Assembly: GCF_004135585.1 (NCBI RefSeq)
Contig: NZ_CP035501.1
Coordinates: 471,001 to 535,000, forward strand
Length of the DNA: 64,000 nt
Direction of reading: 5' to 3'
Source of the DNA: Sphingosinicella sp. BN140058
Lineage (GTDB): Bacteria > Pseudomonadota > Alphaproteobacteria > Sphingomonadales > Sphingomonadaceae
Shown here: positions 30,750-39,780 of the stretch, one piece after another
Position numbering within the stretch: position 1 is the stretch's first letter
How the letters are laid out: each line of letters opens with the position of its first letter
The notes under the pieces: generated by a model
Databases searched by the model: none
Told to the model about the DNA's origin: nothing
What the model saw: only the letters and a program-made list of their open reading frames with translations
Made by a program: the position numbers and the translations under genes

Positions 30750-32669
30750 TTAACCGCCGGAATGAAAATAATCGTAAATGGCCTGGGCCGTCCCTTTCGA
30801 AATGCCCGGCGCCTTTTCCAGATCCTCGAGCGCCGCGCCCTTCACGGCCTTGGCGGTGCCGAAGTGCATCAGCAGCGCCCGCTTGCGACCGGGGCCGATG
30901 CCGGGCACGTCGTCCAGCGGCGATGCCGCCATGCTCTTGGCCCGCTTCTGACGATGCGCCCCGATCGCGAAGCGATGCGCCTCATCGCGAAGCCGCTGCA
31001 GATAGAAGAGCACCGGCGAATTGACCGGCAGCGTGAGCTCGCGGCCGCCGGGCAGGTGCATCACCTCGCGCCCGGCATTGCGATCCGGCCCCTTGGAGAT
31101 GCCGACCACCGGCACGTCATGGATGCCGGCGCACTCGAGCGTCTCCAGCACCGCATTGAGCTGGCCCTTGCCGCCGTCGATCAGCAGCAGATCCGGCCAG
31201 TCGCCGCGGCTGCGGTCCGGATCTTCCTTCTCGAGCCGGGCGAACCGGCGGCCGAGCACTTCCCGCATCATGGCGAAATCGTCGCCCGGAACGGTCTCCT
31301 CGCGCTTGATGTTGAACTTGCGATACTGGTTCTTGAGGAAGCCTTCCGGCCCGGCGACGATCATCGCGCCGACGGCATTGGTGCCCATGACGTGGCTGTT
31401 GTCGTAGACTTCGATCCGCTTCGGCGGCTCGGGCATCTCGAACATCTCCGCGATCGCGCGGAGATTGCGCACCTGCGTCGAGCTTTCCGCCAGGTGCCGA
31501 TCGAGCTCCTCCTCGGCATTGCGCTTGGCCTGGCGCATCATCTTGGCCTGGTCGCCGCGCTTCGGCTCCTTGAGCGTCACCTTGCGCTCGGCGCGCTCGG
31601 ACAGAGCCTCGGCGAGCAAAGCCTCTTCGGCGAGCGGCCGGTCGACGAGGATCAGCTTCGGCGGCGGCAGTTCCTCGTAGAACTGCATAAGGAAGGCGGT
31701 CAGCACCTCTTCTTCCGGGACGTCGGCGGTGTGCGCCGGGAAGAAGCTACGATGGCCCCAATTGTTGCCGCCGCGGATGAAGAAAGCCTGGATCGAGATC
31801 GTCCCGCCCTTTGCCGCCAGCGCGAAGATGTCGGCGTCGCCCATCCCCTCCGCGGCAATGGTCTGCGTCCCCTGGATGAAGGTCAGCGCGCGCAGCCGGT
31901 CGCGGAACACCGCGGCAAGTTCGAAATCCATCGCTTCCGCCGCCTGCTGCATCGACGCCGCCAGCCGTTGCTGGACCCGCGTCGACTTGCCGCCGAGATA
32001 ATCCTTCGCGTCCTGGACGAGCTCGGCATAGCCCTCCTCGCTGATCCGGCCGACGCAGGGCGCCGAGCAGCGCTTGATCTGGTAGAGCAGGCACGGCCGG
32101 TCGCGGGTGGCGAGAAAGGTGTCGGTGCAGCTGCGCAACAGGAACAGCTTTTGCAGCGCGTTAAGGGTCCTCGTCACCGACCCGGCGCTCGCGAAGGGCC
32201 CGTAATACTGCCCTTTGAAGCGGCGTGCGCCGCGGTGCTTGCGAACCTGCGGGAATTCATGATCCTCGCGAAGCAGGATGAACGGGAAGCTTTTGTCGTC
32301 GCGCAGCAGCACGTTGTAGGGCGGTCGATAGCGCTTGATCAGCTGCGCCTCGAGCAGCAACGCCTCCGCCTCCGTGTTGGTGGTGACGATCTGCATCGAT
32401 CTTGTCTGCGCGACCATCCGCTGCAGCCGCTTGGTAAGGCGCGAGACCTGGGTGTAATTGGTGACGCGATTTTTTAGCGCCCTCGCCTTGCCGACGTAGA
32501 GCACCTCGCCCTTGGCATCGAGCATCCGATAGACGCCCGGTCGGACCGGCAGCGTCTTCACCACGGATCGGATCGCGGCACACCCCTTCTCGATGTCCGG
32601 CTGATCCGAGCCGCGAACGGTGTAGGCGGATTTTTCTTCGTTGAAGCGATCGTTGGGGCTGTCGGTCAC
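30750..32669 (-). CDS. uvrC: excinuclease ABC subunit C
   Basis: Makes the dual incisions of nucleotide-excision repair. The 639-residue protein has the N-terminal GIY-YIG nuclease (PGVYRMLDAKGEVLYVGKAR, about residues 43-63), a UVR domain (QQAAEAMDFELAAVFRDRLR), the RNase H-like second nuclease (EVYDNSHVMGTNAVGAMIV, LLLIDGGKGQLNAVLETL) and C-terminal helix-hairpin-helix (LDDVPGIGPGRKRALLMHFG). The start is GTG at 32669. It heads the uvrC-deacetylase-acyltransferase-recO run. Identification is certain. Confidence 0.98.
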   Translation of the reverse strand: MTDSPNDRFNEEKSAYTVRGSDQPDIEKGCAAIRSVVKTLPVRPGVYRMLDAKGEVLYVGKARALKNRVTNYTQVSRLTKRLQRMVAQTRSMQIVTTNTEAEALLLEAQLIKRYRPPYNVLLRDDKSFPFILLREDHEFPQVRKHRGARRFKGQYYGPFASAGSVTRTLNALQKLFLLRSCTDTFLATRDRPCLLYQIKRCSAPCVGRISEEGYAELVQDAKDYLGGKSTRVQQRLAASMQQAAEAMDFELAAVFRDRLRALTFIQGTQTIAAEGMGDADIFALAAKGGTISIQAFFIRGGNNWGHRSFFPAHTADVPEEEVLTAFLMQFYEELPPPKLILVDRPLAEEALLAEALSERAERKVTLKEPKRGDQAKMMRQAKRNAEEELDRHLAESSTQVRNLRAIAEMFEMPEPPKRIEVYDNSHVMGTNAVGAMIVAGPEGFLKNQYRKFNIKREETVPGDDFAMMREVLGRRFARLEKEDPDRSRGDWPDLLLIDGGKGQLNAVLETLECAGIHDVPVVGISKGPDRNAGREVMHLPGGRELTLPVNSPVLFYLQRLRDEAHRFAIGAHRQKRAKSMAASPLDDVPGIGPGRKRALLMHFGTAKAVKGAALEDLEKAPGISKGTAQAIYDYFHSGG

Positions 32670-32734
32670 GGCTGCGGATGTAGGTTGGATGGCTGGCGGA
32701 GGCCAGTGGGTTGGAGCCCTGGAACCACCAAATG

Positions 32735-32821
32735 TCCGTTCGAGCTGAGCGTGTCGAAGCCCTCCCTTACTCTAGCGCCGCAAGGGAAGGAGGGGGCTTC
32801 GACAGGCTCAGCCCGAACGGC
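32735..32821. repeat. intergenic inverted repeat / hairpin after the F0 operon
   Basis: CCGTTCGAGCTGAGCGTGTC (from about 32737) and the following GAAGCCCTCCCTT are mirrored by AGGGAAGGAGGGGGCTTCGA (from about 32782) and CAGGCTCAGCCCGAACGG, with a loop of roughly a dozen bases. This is the same element as at 25666-25832. It lies between the end of atpF and the start of uvrC, both minus-strand. The long stable hairpin could end or protect the atp transcript. Confidence 0.75.
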
Positions 32822-32903
32822 TGAGTGTGTATCGTCTGCCGCCAGAAACACGAACGCCGCGGCGGTTTCCCGTCGCGGCGCGCGTAGACCGAAGCGATCG
32901 GCC

Positions 32904-33548
32904 TCAGTGGGTGGTGCCGAGCCCTGCAATGGTGCGGTCAACGACGGCGCGGTCCGTCGCCGGATCCATTTCGGCTTGGATCAGTCGCTCCGCGGCGGCG
33001 GCGGCAGCGCGGGCGGCCTTGGCGCGGATCTCGTCGACGGCGTGACGCTCGGCGGCAGCGATCTTGTCCTCGGCCATCCGCGCACGACGCTCGATCAGCG
33101 CATCGCTGTCGGCCTGGGCCTGCCGGACGATGGCATCGGCCTCGTGCCGGGCTCGCTCGACCACCGCGGCGGCTTCCGCCTCGGCGGAGGCTGCCTTGGC
33201 CTGATATTCGTTGCGCAGGGTCTCGGCCTCGGCTCGGAGCTGGGCGGCTTCGTCCAGCTGCTGGCGGATGCCCTCGATCTTGCGGTCGAGCGCCTTGCCG
33301 ATCGCCGCCGGGACCTTCTTCCAGAGCAGGATCGCGATAACCAGGATCATCGCAAGGGCGACCCAGGCGGTCGCGTCCATGCCGAGCGCCTTCGGCTCGG
33401 CGTGGGGCGCCCCATGGCCTTCCGCGGCTGCGGTGGTCACGGCATCTTCGCCGGTTTGCGGCATCGCGCCATGCTCGCCTTTGGTCGACGCCTCGGCGAG
33501 GTTGTGCTCGACGGCGGCATCGCCGCTGGTGATCGGATGATTAGCCAT
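32904..33548 (-). CDS. atpF: F0F1 ATP synthase subunit b
   Basis: Peripheral-stalk subunit of the ATP synthase. The 214-residue protein has one membrane helix (TAWVALAMILVIAILLWKKV) and a long charged coiled coil (RKIEGIRQQLDEAAQLRAEA and onward). Before the helix is a hydrophilic N-terminal extension of about 58 residues rich in Ala, Glu, Gly and His, longer than the short N-terminus of E. coli subunit b. It overlaps the b' gene by 8 bp, as expected for coordinated synthesis of the b/b' pair. It is the last gene of the F0 operon. Confidence 0.94.
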   Translation of the reverse strand: MANHPITSGDAAVEHNLAEASTKGEHGAMPQTGEDAVTTAAAEGHGAPHAEPKALGMDATAWVALAMILVIAILLWKKVPAAIGKALDRKIEGIRQQLDEAAQLRAEAETLRNEYQAKAASAEAEAAAVVERARHEADAIVRQAQADSDALIERRARMAEDKIAAAERHAVDEIRAKAARAAAAAAERLIQAEMDPATDRAVVDRTIAGLGTTH

Positions 33549-34035
33549 TGGCGAGCGCCGCCTTCACTGCAGTGTCCGCCTGGTCGCGGCTGACGGTCTT
33601 GCCGGTAAGGCGGGCGACCATGTCCTGCGCGGCTTCGGCGGCGACGTTCTCGATATCGCCCATGGCTGCCTCGGTTGCGGCGCGGATCTGCGCTTCCGCG
33701 GCGGCAACCTTGGTTTCGGCCTGGGCGTCGGCAGCCTTGATCTTCTGCTCGGCCTCGCGGGCGGCAGAATCCTTGGCGGCTTGGGTGACCTTCAAGGCCT
33801 CGGCACGATTGGCTTCGGCCCGGGCGCGATTGGCTTCGTCGATCTCCTCGGCCGTGCGGCGTGCCGCCTCGGCAGCGGCGAGGTCGCCGGCAATCTGCTT
33901 GTCGCGTGCATCGACGGTCGCTTCGATCTTCGGGAGCATCCCCCGGCCGATGACCAGGTAGACGAGACCGAAGGTCAGCACGAGCCAGAAGAGCTGCGAT
34001 GCGAAGATTTCGGAGATTTGATCGATCTGAGGCAT
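33541..34035 (-). CDS. atpG: F0F1 ATP synthase subunit b'
   Basis: A 164-residue second stalk subunit, as found in photosynthetic bacteria and alphaproteobacteria. A single N-terminal membrane helix (QLFWLVLTFGLVYLVIGRGM then LPKIEATVDARDKQI) is followed by an alanine- and glutamate-rich coiled coil. The segment FWLVLTFGLVYLV with LPKI is typical of b'. It heterodimerises with subunit b encoded immediately downstream. The symbol follows one common alphaproteobacterial usage; others call it atpF2. Confidence 0.94.
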   Translation of the reverse strand: MPQIDQISEIFASQLFWLVLTFGLVYLVIGRGMLPKIEATVDARDKQIAGDLAAAEAARRTAEEIDEANRARAEANRAEALKVTQAAKDSAAREAEQKIKAADAQAETKVAAAEAQIRAATEAAMGDIENVAAEAAQDMVARLTGKTVSRDQADTAVKAALANG

Positions 34036-34105
34036 GTCGTTCCCGCTTCCGCGCCCGCCCGACGCTCAGTGCGTACGGGCGGAGGCGGTGGTCTGGATCA
34101 GCGTG

Positions 34106-34333
34106 TTACGCGACGAAGAGCAGGATCATCGCAACGACGAACGCCAGCAGGCCGAGAAGCTCGGCGGCGGCGAAGCCGATGAAGAGACGGCCCTGCTGGC
34201 TGTCGGCCGCGGCCGGATTGCGCAGCGCGCTCTCGAGGAACGAGCCGAACACGTTGCCCACGCCGAGGGCGGCCATGCCGACGCCGATTGCAGCGAGACC
34301 GGCACCGAGCAGCTTTGCGGCTTCTGCGTCCAT
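34106..34333 (-). CDS. atpE: F0F1 ATP synthase subunit c
   Basis: A 75-residue hairpin of two membrane helices that forms the proton-driven rotor ring. The sequence AAKLLGAGLAAIGVGMAALG is the glycine-rich first helix, and GFAAAELLGLLAFVVAMILL carries the essential proton-binding Glu in the second (AAELLGL). The loop contains RNPAA, the F1-contacting Arg-Asn-Pro type motif. The ATG at 34333 lies behind AAAGGAG, a strong ribosome site, in keeping with the high copy number of this subunit. Confidence 0.97.
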   Translation of the reverse strand: MDAEAAKLLGAGLAAIGVGMAALGVGNVFGSFLESALRNPAAADSQQGRLFIGFAAAELLGLLAFVVAMILLFVA

Positions 34334-34377
34334 TTGAAAAACTCCTTTGTTGAAACGTTGAAAAGTGACTGAAGAAA

Positions 34378-35163
34378 TCAGTGAAGATTGATCGCGTCGT
34401 TGAGATACAGCGACGTCAGCAGCGCGAACACGTAGGCCTGGATGGCGCAGACCAGCAGCTCGAGCAGGGTGATGCCGACCATCAGGATGAAGCTCGGCAG
34501 GCTGACCACCGGTGCGACCCACAGCGCTTCGGCGTTGAGGCCGTTGATGACGAAGCCGGCGAGCACCTTCATCAGGATGTGACCCGCGGTCATCGCCACG
34601 AACAGTCGCAGGGCGAGGCTGAACGGACGGACCAGGAAGCTCATCAGCTCGACGAGGAAGATCAGCGGTATCATCACCACCGGCGTGCCGTGCGGCACGA
34701 ACAGCGAGAAGAAGTGCAGCTTGTGGCGCCAGAAACCGATCACGAGCACGATCGCGAACGACACGATGGCGAGAATGCCGGTGACGGTCAGGTGGCTGGT
34801 GACGGTGAAGGGGTGGATGCCGACGATGCCGGTCGGCAGCATGCCGATCAGATTCGCGACCAGGATGAACATGAACAGCGAGAAGACGTACGGCGTGTAC
34901 TTGCGCCCCTCCGGCCCGATATTGGTGTCCATCATCGAGGTGATGAAACCGGTCACGCCTTCGACCGCGGCCTGCCAGCGGGTCGGCACCAGCTGTCGCT
35001 TCATGCCGCCGAGCATGAACAGCCACAGCGCCGCGACCGCGATGATCATCCAGAGCGCGCTGTTGGTGAACGCGATCTGGTGCCCGCCGATCGAGAAACC
35101 GTCGAAAATGGACTGCACCTCGAACTGGTGCATGGGGTCGATCTTGCCTGCTTCGGCCGCCAC
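34378..35163 (-). CDS. atpB: F0F1 ATP synthase subunit a
   Basis: The 261-residue proton-channel subunit. The C-terminal helices carry the conserved SLALRLFVAMTAGHILMKVL with the essential arginine, and LLVCAIQAYVFALLTSLYLN. HPFTVTSHLTVTGILAIVSF is also family-specific. The start is GTG at 35163, preceded by GGGAAGAAGAC. An upstream ATG at 35301 would add 46 residues that overlap atpI and match nothing. It lies between atpI (35 bp) and atpE (44 bp) in the F0 operon. Confidence 0.97.
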   Translation of the reverse strand: MAAEAGKIDPMHQFEVQSIFDGFSIGGHQIAFTNSALWMIIAVAALWLFMLGGMKRQLVPTRWQAAVEGVTGFITSMMDTNIGPEGRKYTPYVFSLFMFILVANLIGMLPTGIVGIHPFTVTSHLTVTGILAIVSFAIVLVIGFWRHKLHFFSLFVPHGTPVVMIPLIFLVELMSFLVRPFSLALRLFVAMTAGHILMKVLAGFVINGLNAEALWVAPVVSLPSFILMVGITLLELLVCAIQAYVFALLTSLYLNDAINLH

Positions 35164-35198
35164 GTCTTCTTCCCGTCGATAATGCAAACGCCCGAAGA

Positions 35199-35522
35199 TC
35201 AGTCCGGGCGCTTGCTTGAAATCCGAATGATGCTCCTGAAGCCGGCCGCCGTTCCGAGGAACATCAGCAGCAACAGGAATAACGGTGACGTGCCGAACCA
35301 CTGGTCCAAGACCCAGCCGATCAACGCGCCGCCGCCCAAGCCCCCGAGCAGGTAGGACAAAACCCGGCTGCCAAGCTGCTCGTTGCGATCAGCCGGCTTC
35401 CGTTCGCTGCCCGTCCTGGCCGCCTCTTCCGCTTGCGCGCTCCTCAGCCGCTCGTCGAGCTTGGAGAAACGTGCATCCCGCGAAGGAGACGGGGGATCCT
35501 GTCGATGATCGTCTTCCGCCAT
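35199..35522 (-). CDS. atpI: AtpI-like ATP synthase assembly protein
   Basis: A 107-residue protein. A charged N-terminal half (FSKLDERLRSAQAEEAARTG) is followed by two membrane helices (LLGGLGGGALIGWVLDQWFG and LFLLLLMFLGTAAGFRSIIR). This is the standard AtpI layout with the GWxLDxxxGTSP turn. AtpI assists c-ring assembly or magnesium handling, and the gene heads the F0 operon here as in other alphaproteobacteria. The F1 genes are not in the window. Confidence 0.9.
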   Translation of the reverse strand: MAEDDHRQDPPSPSRDARFSKLDERLRSAQAEEAARTGSERKPADRNEQLGSRVLSYLLGGLGGGALIGWVLDQWFGTSPLFLLLLMFLGTAAGFRSIIRISSKRPD

Positions 35523-35704
35523 GTCTTTCTTCCAAGTGCGTCCCTACGTCGGCAGGGCTGCAATGCGGGGTGCGAGGACATGCCGGCGAACGATCCCGCC
35601 AAGGCGCCGTCCCTTTAGGAAGCGCCCCGGATCAAGTCAACACGTGGAAAGATTTGGAGGATGCAGGAACGCTCCCCTTCCTGCAGTGGAAGGGGAGATC
35701 GGGC

Positions 35705-36103
35705 TCAGCCGCAATAGCTCGGCAACGGGATCGGAGCGCTGCCTTCGCGCTTCTTCCAGGCACCGTCGGTGCCGCGATAATATTGTCCCGGTCCGACCTT
35801 GGTGCGGAACAGCTCGCAGGCGGTCGTCGCGGCGACTTCCTCGATCTTGGCACCGCGCTTGGCGGCGAGATCGGTATAATAAGCGCGGCGCTTGATATTC
35901 ACCGAATCGACCTGCGCCCGGATCGCGCCGGATGCGGAGCCGACCACGCCGAGATAGCCATCGGCCTGCTCACCGGCGTGGCCGCTGGCGCGGAGCTCGG
36001 CGGAGGCGTCGCCCTGGTACATGGCGAAAGCGGCCGTGGCGCCGCCCGTGATCGCGACGACCGCGACACCGGCGGCAATGATCAGCTTGAGACGGCGGTT
36101 CAT
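35705..36103 (-). CDS. ydbL: YdbL-like DUF1318 periplasmic protein
   Basis: A 132-residue exported protein with a signal peptide (RRLKLIIAAGVAVVAITGGA then TAAFA) and the DUF1318 block. Visible segments are GYLGVVGSASGAIRAQVDSV, NIKRRAYYTDLAAKRGAKIE and VAATTACELFRTKVGPGQYY. In E. coli YdbL accompanies YdbH and YnbE and keeps YnbE from mis-assembling. Here it lies one base after the ynbE stop, in the same ydbH-ynbE-ydbL order, so the three form an operon. The ATG at 36103 was chosen because it begins the signal peptide. Confidence 0.9.
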   Translation of the reverse strand: MNRRLKLIIAAGVAVVAITGGATAAFAMYQGDASAELRASGHAGEQADGYLGVVGSASGAIRAQVDSVNIKRRAYYTDLAAKRGAKIEEVAATTACELFRTKVGPGQYYRGTDGAWKKREGSAPIPLPSYCG

Positions 36104-36104
36104 G

Positions 36105-36332
36105 TCAGAAGACTCCCGGATTCTTGTCGATGAGATCGCGCACGTCCTGCTGCAGCCGCACGACGACCTCCTGCCTGATATTGATGTTGAGGTTGATCTC
36201 GATCGGCTTGTCGGGCGCACTCACCTGTACGCACCCCGCCGTCGAGAGCATCACCGGCACGAGAAAAAGCACCTTTCCCATCGCACCCTGCGTCGCAGCG
36301 CCACGCAGTCTCGTCAATATCGGGGGTGTCAT
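36105..36332 (-). CDS. ynbE: YnbE-like lipoprotein
   Basis: A 75-residue outer-membrane lipoprotein. A hydrophobic signal ends in the lipobox LSTAGC with Cys34. The mature part is the short YnbE core PIEINLNINIRQEVVVRLQQ then DVRDLIDKNPGVF. In E. coli YnbE stacks as a beta-strand on the C-terminus of YdbH to complete an intermembrane lipid bridge. Its start codon overlaps the ydbH stop as ATGA, giving coupled translation. An in-frame start at 36281 would give a conventional shorter signal peptide. Confidence 0.88.
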   Translation of the reverse strand: MTPPILTRLRGAATQGAMGKVLFLVPVMLSTAGCVQVSAPDKPIEINLNINIRQEVVVRLQQDVRDLIDKNPGVF

Positions 36333-39300
36333 CGCACAGTCTCGCTTTCCTTGGGCTGAACAATCGTGGCCTGTCCCGGCGGCGGCGACGCAGGCGACGC
36401 GGGCGCAGGATCGGCGGGCGGCAGCGCCGGCTGCTCGCGAAGCTTTTCGGGCAGGACCGACTGGATGAGGTTGCTGGGATCCTCGAACGACCGCGCCGTC
36501 GCCAGCAAGGCCCGGAACGGGCCCCGCACGGCGATATTGAACTCGAACGGGATCTTGGCGAGCTGATTCAGCGCCCGTCCGACGACCAGGCCGCTGATCC
36601 CGCCGGACGGGGCTGCGGTCAGCGCCGGATCGCGGGCGATGCCATCGAGTTCGATGCCGGCGATGAACTCGCCGTCGAGCGCGCCATCAAGATCGATCGT
36701 CAGCTTGGAATAGCGCATCGATTTCAGCGCATCGAAGGCGAGCTTGCCGTAGGTACCGAGATCCTTGTCGGTGAGCTCGCCGACATAGGACAGGGTACCG
36801 CCCTCCTGGCGGGCGACGAGATGGCCGCCGGCGATCCGTCCGCCGCGCTCGTCGAACAGCATCGGGATACTGCCGTCGAACGTACCGGTCGCGGAGAGGT
36901 TGGAGAATTCCATCTGGGCGATGAAGCGCGCCGCGTCGAGGCCGGTGACACGGAAGGTCAGCGCCTTCGTGGTCGGCTTGGCGAAATCCAGGATCGTTTC
37001 CTGCAACGCGAGCTCGCCGCCGGCATAGGGCCAGGTTCCCCCTTCGACCTTCACCCGGAGATCGGGAAGCAGCTGATAGCGGATGCGGCCATCGAGAACG
37101 TCGATACCGGCCTGGATCAGATCCGCCTCGGCAAGCTCGGCCGGCGCACTGACGAGGCCGAGCAGATCCGTGAAGTGCACCTGCGTGCGGAATCCTTCGA
37201 CCGGCCCGAAGGCGGCCGCGAAATCGAGGTCGTCGGTGCCGAACGTGCCGGTGCTGCTGGTGCCCTTTTCGTCCCAGGCGATCTCGCCCTGCCCACGCAC
37301 GACGCCGCGGACCAGCGCCACCACGCCGGTGGTCAGGCGGGTCAGCTGTTCGGGCTGATAGCTTTCGTCGAAGGTGATGCCGGGAACATCGAGGCTGGCG
37401 CGCCCCCGTCCGCTGCCGAGGTCGTGGACGATCCGGGTCTGCAGGATCCGCGTGCCGGTCTCCGGATCGTCGAGCCGGCCGGTCGCGACGATGCCGCCGT
37501 CTTTCAGTGACAGGTGAAAGTCGGGCGCGACCAGCGGATGGAAACGGGGTGGCTCGACCGAGTCCGAGACGCGCACGCGTCCGTCCATGTTGAGATCGTT
37601 GCCGGCCAACGACCAGCGCCCGGCTCCCTCGTCCAGCAGCAGCGGCACGGCGGCAAGCTTGCCCGACAGACCCTGGAATCGGCCCGCAACGCCGCGGCCG
37701 CCGATCGCGCCCGTGAACGCGGTGGCATCTAGCCGGTTGACCGCCCCGCCCCGGCCGAGCCTCACCGACAGGGTCGATGCGGTGAAGTCGCGCTGCGCGA
37801 TGCCGAGACGAAGCCGCGCGGCCTGGATCGCGATCGGTGAGCTGCCGAGCTGCCCGACCAGGCGCGGCGCCCGGATCGTCGCTCCGCCCGCAATCGCGCC
37901 GTCGGCGCCGGACCAGATCAATGCGCGTCCCGTCGCGCAAAGCGGCAGCGTTGCGGGCGCAAGCCGCAATGTGCCGGTCGCGAGGGCCCGGAAGCGAACG
38001 GTGGTGCATCCTTCGTTGATCGCGAACCCGCCATGTCCATCCAGGCGTGCCGCGATCGGAACGACCAGGCCGGAGACACTGCCGCCGCTGAACCTCCCGT
38101 CCATGGTGGCGACCGTTTCGAGCCGCGTCATGCCATCGCGGCCGGCCTGGAAGCGCACCGGCGCAAGCGCCAGGCGGGCGCCGTTCGCGATCATCGGCGC
38201 AATCCGGCCTTCGCCGCTGATCGGTCCGCCGAGCTCCTGCTGACGCAGGGAAAGCGAGGTCGTCGGAAAGCCGCCCCCTGCGAGCGCAAGCATCCCGTCG
38301 ACCCGCGACAGGTTGGTCGGCCAGACATAAGTGATGCCCTGGCCGCCATGCAGCGTCAGCCGCGCGCCGCTCCGGCTGACCGCCGCCAACCGATCGATCC
38401 GGATGCCGCCCCCGCTAGCGCCTCCGGTGAGCCGAACCATCGCGGTCGCGTCGAACGATCGGCCCGCATTCCGGACGGCTGCCGCAAGCGCCTCCCCGAT
38501 CGCCTCTGCGGGGGTTCCGCCGGCGGCAGCCAGCTGTCGGGCCGCGTCGTCGGCAATTGCGGCAGCCGAGACCCCGCGCGCGCCGACACTGGCCTTGAGC
38601 GACATTGCTCCGCTGTCGAGTGAGACCGAATAGCGGCCGTCGAGCCGGCTTCGACCGGCGCTGACCTTGGCCGAACGCAAAGAGCGCGCGGCGAGAGCGA
38701 TCCCGCCGGAGGTCGTCGCGGCGTTGCCCTCGAATCCGATCTTGCCTGAAAACGCACCGAGCGCGTCGGCGCCGCGGGTGGCGGCGTCCGCGGTCATGCC
38801 AGCTTTGCCGCGCCATCCATCGAGCGCTTCGGTCAAGGTGGCGTCCAGCGCCAGGTTGGGATTGTCGATGCGCAGGTCGCCGCAGCCGATGCTGGTCGCG
38901 CGCAGCGGGCCGGCGAAATGCGGCCGGGCATCGTCGATCGCGATCTGCCAGAAAGCGCGCGGTGCCGCGAGGCGGCAAGTGCCGATGCGCACCCCTTGCG
39001 ATGCGGCGGCGAGTTTGCCGCGAAAGCCGTCGGCAAGATTGCCTTTCCCCTCGAGCCCGAGCCCGATCCGCCCCCAGGGCGTGTCCAGCCGCAGCGAGGC
39101 ATCGGCGACGTCCACCGCCTGATCCGGGAAGCGGAAAGGCGCCCCGGATGGCGGCGGCAGCAACTTGTCGATCTGGCCGAAGCTGACGCGCCCGTCGATC
39201 ACCCTGCCCCGAAGCCGGACTCCGCGTGCGGTGACGAGCGCGATCCGCGGTCGCCGGAATCCCCAGCTCAGACGGAGCTCGACCGAGCGCGCAACCAGAT

Positions 39301-39544
39301 CCGGATTGCGGGGATCGCCGATCACGAGATTGGCCAGCTGCTGACGGCCGAATTCGATCCGCTCGACATCGTAGCTCGCCTGAACGCCTCGGCGGGCGAG
39401 TTCGCGATCCAGATAATCCTGCGCGATGCGCATCCGCGATGCCCATAGCAAGGCGAGCACGCCGACCAGGACGAGCAGGACCGACGGCAGAACGAGCCTC
39501 TTGCCGCGGCTTCTCCGCACCACTTCGACAGGCTCTTCGTCCAC
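36329..39544 (-). CDS. ydbH: YdbH-like AsmA family intermembrane lipid transport protein
   Basis: A 1071-residue protein. A single N-terminal membrane anchor (LVLPSVLLVLVGVLALLWAS) is followed by a very long beta-rich region of AsmA/TamB type. The C-terminal YdbH domain is recognisable from LLPDLRVKVEGGTWPYAGGE, FNLSATG-like strands and QEGGTLSYVGELTDKDLGTY. In E. coli YdbH is one of three partly redundant AsmA-like proteins that carry phospholipid to the outer membrane. The coupled ynbE and ydbL genes downstream confirm the assignment. The C-terminal tail is rich in Pro and Ala. Confidence 0.9.
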   Translation of the reverse strand: MDEEPVEVVRRSRGKRLVLPSVLLVLVGVLALLWASRMRIAQDYLDRELARRGVQASYDVERIEFGRQQLANLVIGDPRNPDLVARSVELRLSWGFRRPRIALVTARGVRLRGRVIDGRVSFGQIDKLLPPPSGAPFRFPDQAVDVADASLRLDTPWGRIGLGLEGKGNLADGFRGKLAAASQGVRIGTCRLAAPRAFWQIAIDDARPHFAGPLRATSIGCGDLRIDNPNLALDATLTEALDGWRGKAGMTADAATRGADALGAFSGKIGFEGNAATTSGGIALAARSLRSAKVSAGRSRLDGRYSVSLDSGAMSLKASVGARGVSAAAIADDAARQLAAAGGTPAEAIGEALAAAVRNAGRSFDATAMVRLTGGASGGGIRIDRLAAVSRSGARLTLHGGQGITYVWPTNLSRVDGMLALAGGGFPTTSLSLRQQELGGPISGEGRIAPMIANGARLALAPVRFQAGRDGMTRLETVATMDGRFSGGSVSGLVVPIAARLDGHGGFAINEGCTTVRFRALATGTLRLAPATLPLCATGRALIWSGADGAIAGGATIRAPRLVGQLGSSPIAIQAARLRLGIAQRDFTASTLSVRLGRGGAVNRLDATAFTGAIGGRGVAGRFQGLSGKLAAVPLLLDEGAGRWSLAGNDLNMDGRVRVSDSVEPPRFHPLVAPDFHLSLKDGGIVATGRLDDPETGTRILQTRIVHDLGSGRGRASLDVPGITFDESYQPEQLTRLTTGVVALVRGVVRGQGEIAWDEKGTSSTGTFGTDDLDFAAAFGPVEGFRTQVHFTDLLGLVSAPAELAEADLIQAGIDVLDGRIRYQLLPDLRVKVEGGTWPYAGGELALQETILDFAKPTTKALTFRVTGLDAARFIAQMEFSNLSATGTFDGSIPMLFDERGGRIAGGHLVARQEGGTLSYVGELTDKDLGTYGKLAFDALKSMRYSKLTIDLDGALDGEFIAGIELDGIARDPALTAAPSGGISGLVVGRALNQLAKIPFEFNIAVRGPFRALLATARSFEDPSNLIQSVLPEKLREQPALPPADPAPASPASPPPGQATIVQPKESETVR

Positions 39545-39780
39545 GCCTCTGCCTTAGGCTCCCGTTCGCACTCGCAAGAGAAGAGCTTCCTGCCCGACAG
39601 CCATCTTTTGCTCAACTACCCTCAGCTCGGTTCGTTCCGGAACCGTCACTTTCCGCCTTCCAATGAGAGCCGCGCCCGGCTGAACCTGCGCTGATCGATC
39701 ATGATCGACCTATCAACATCAACAACCCTTGAATGGCCGTCCGCGAGCGCTCAAGATGGCCCGAAGGGGGTGGCTCTGCC

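Noticed and set aside
32685..33593. 302-codon plus-strand frame over atpF
   Set aside because: Covers the inverted repeat and the antisense of atpF; no family features.
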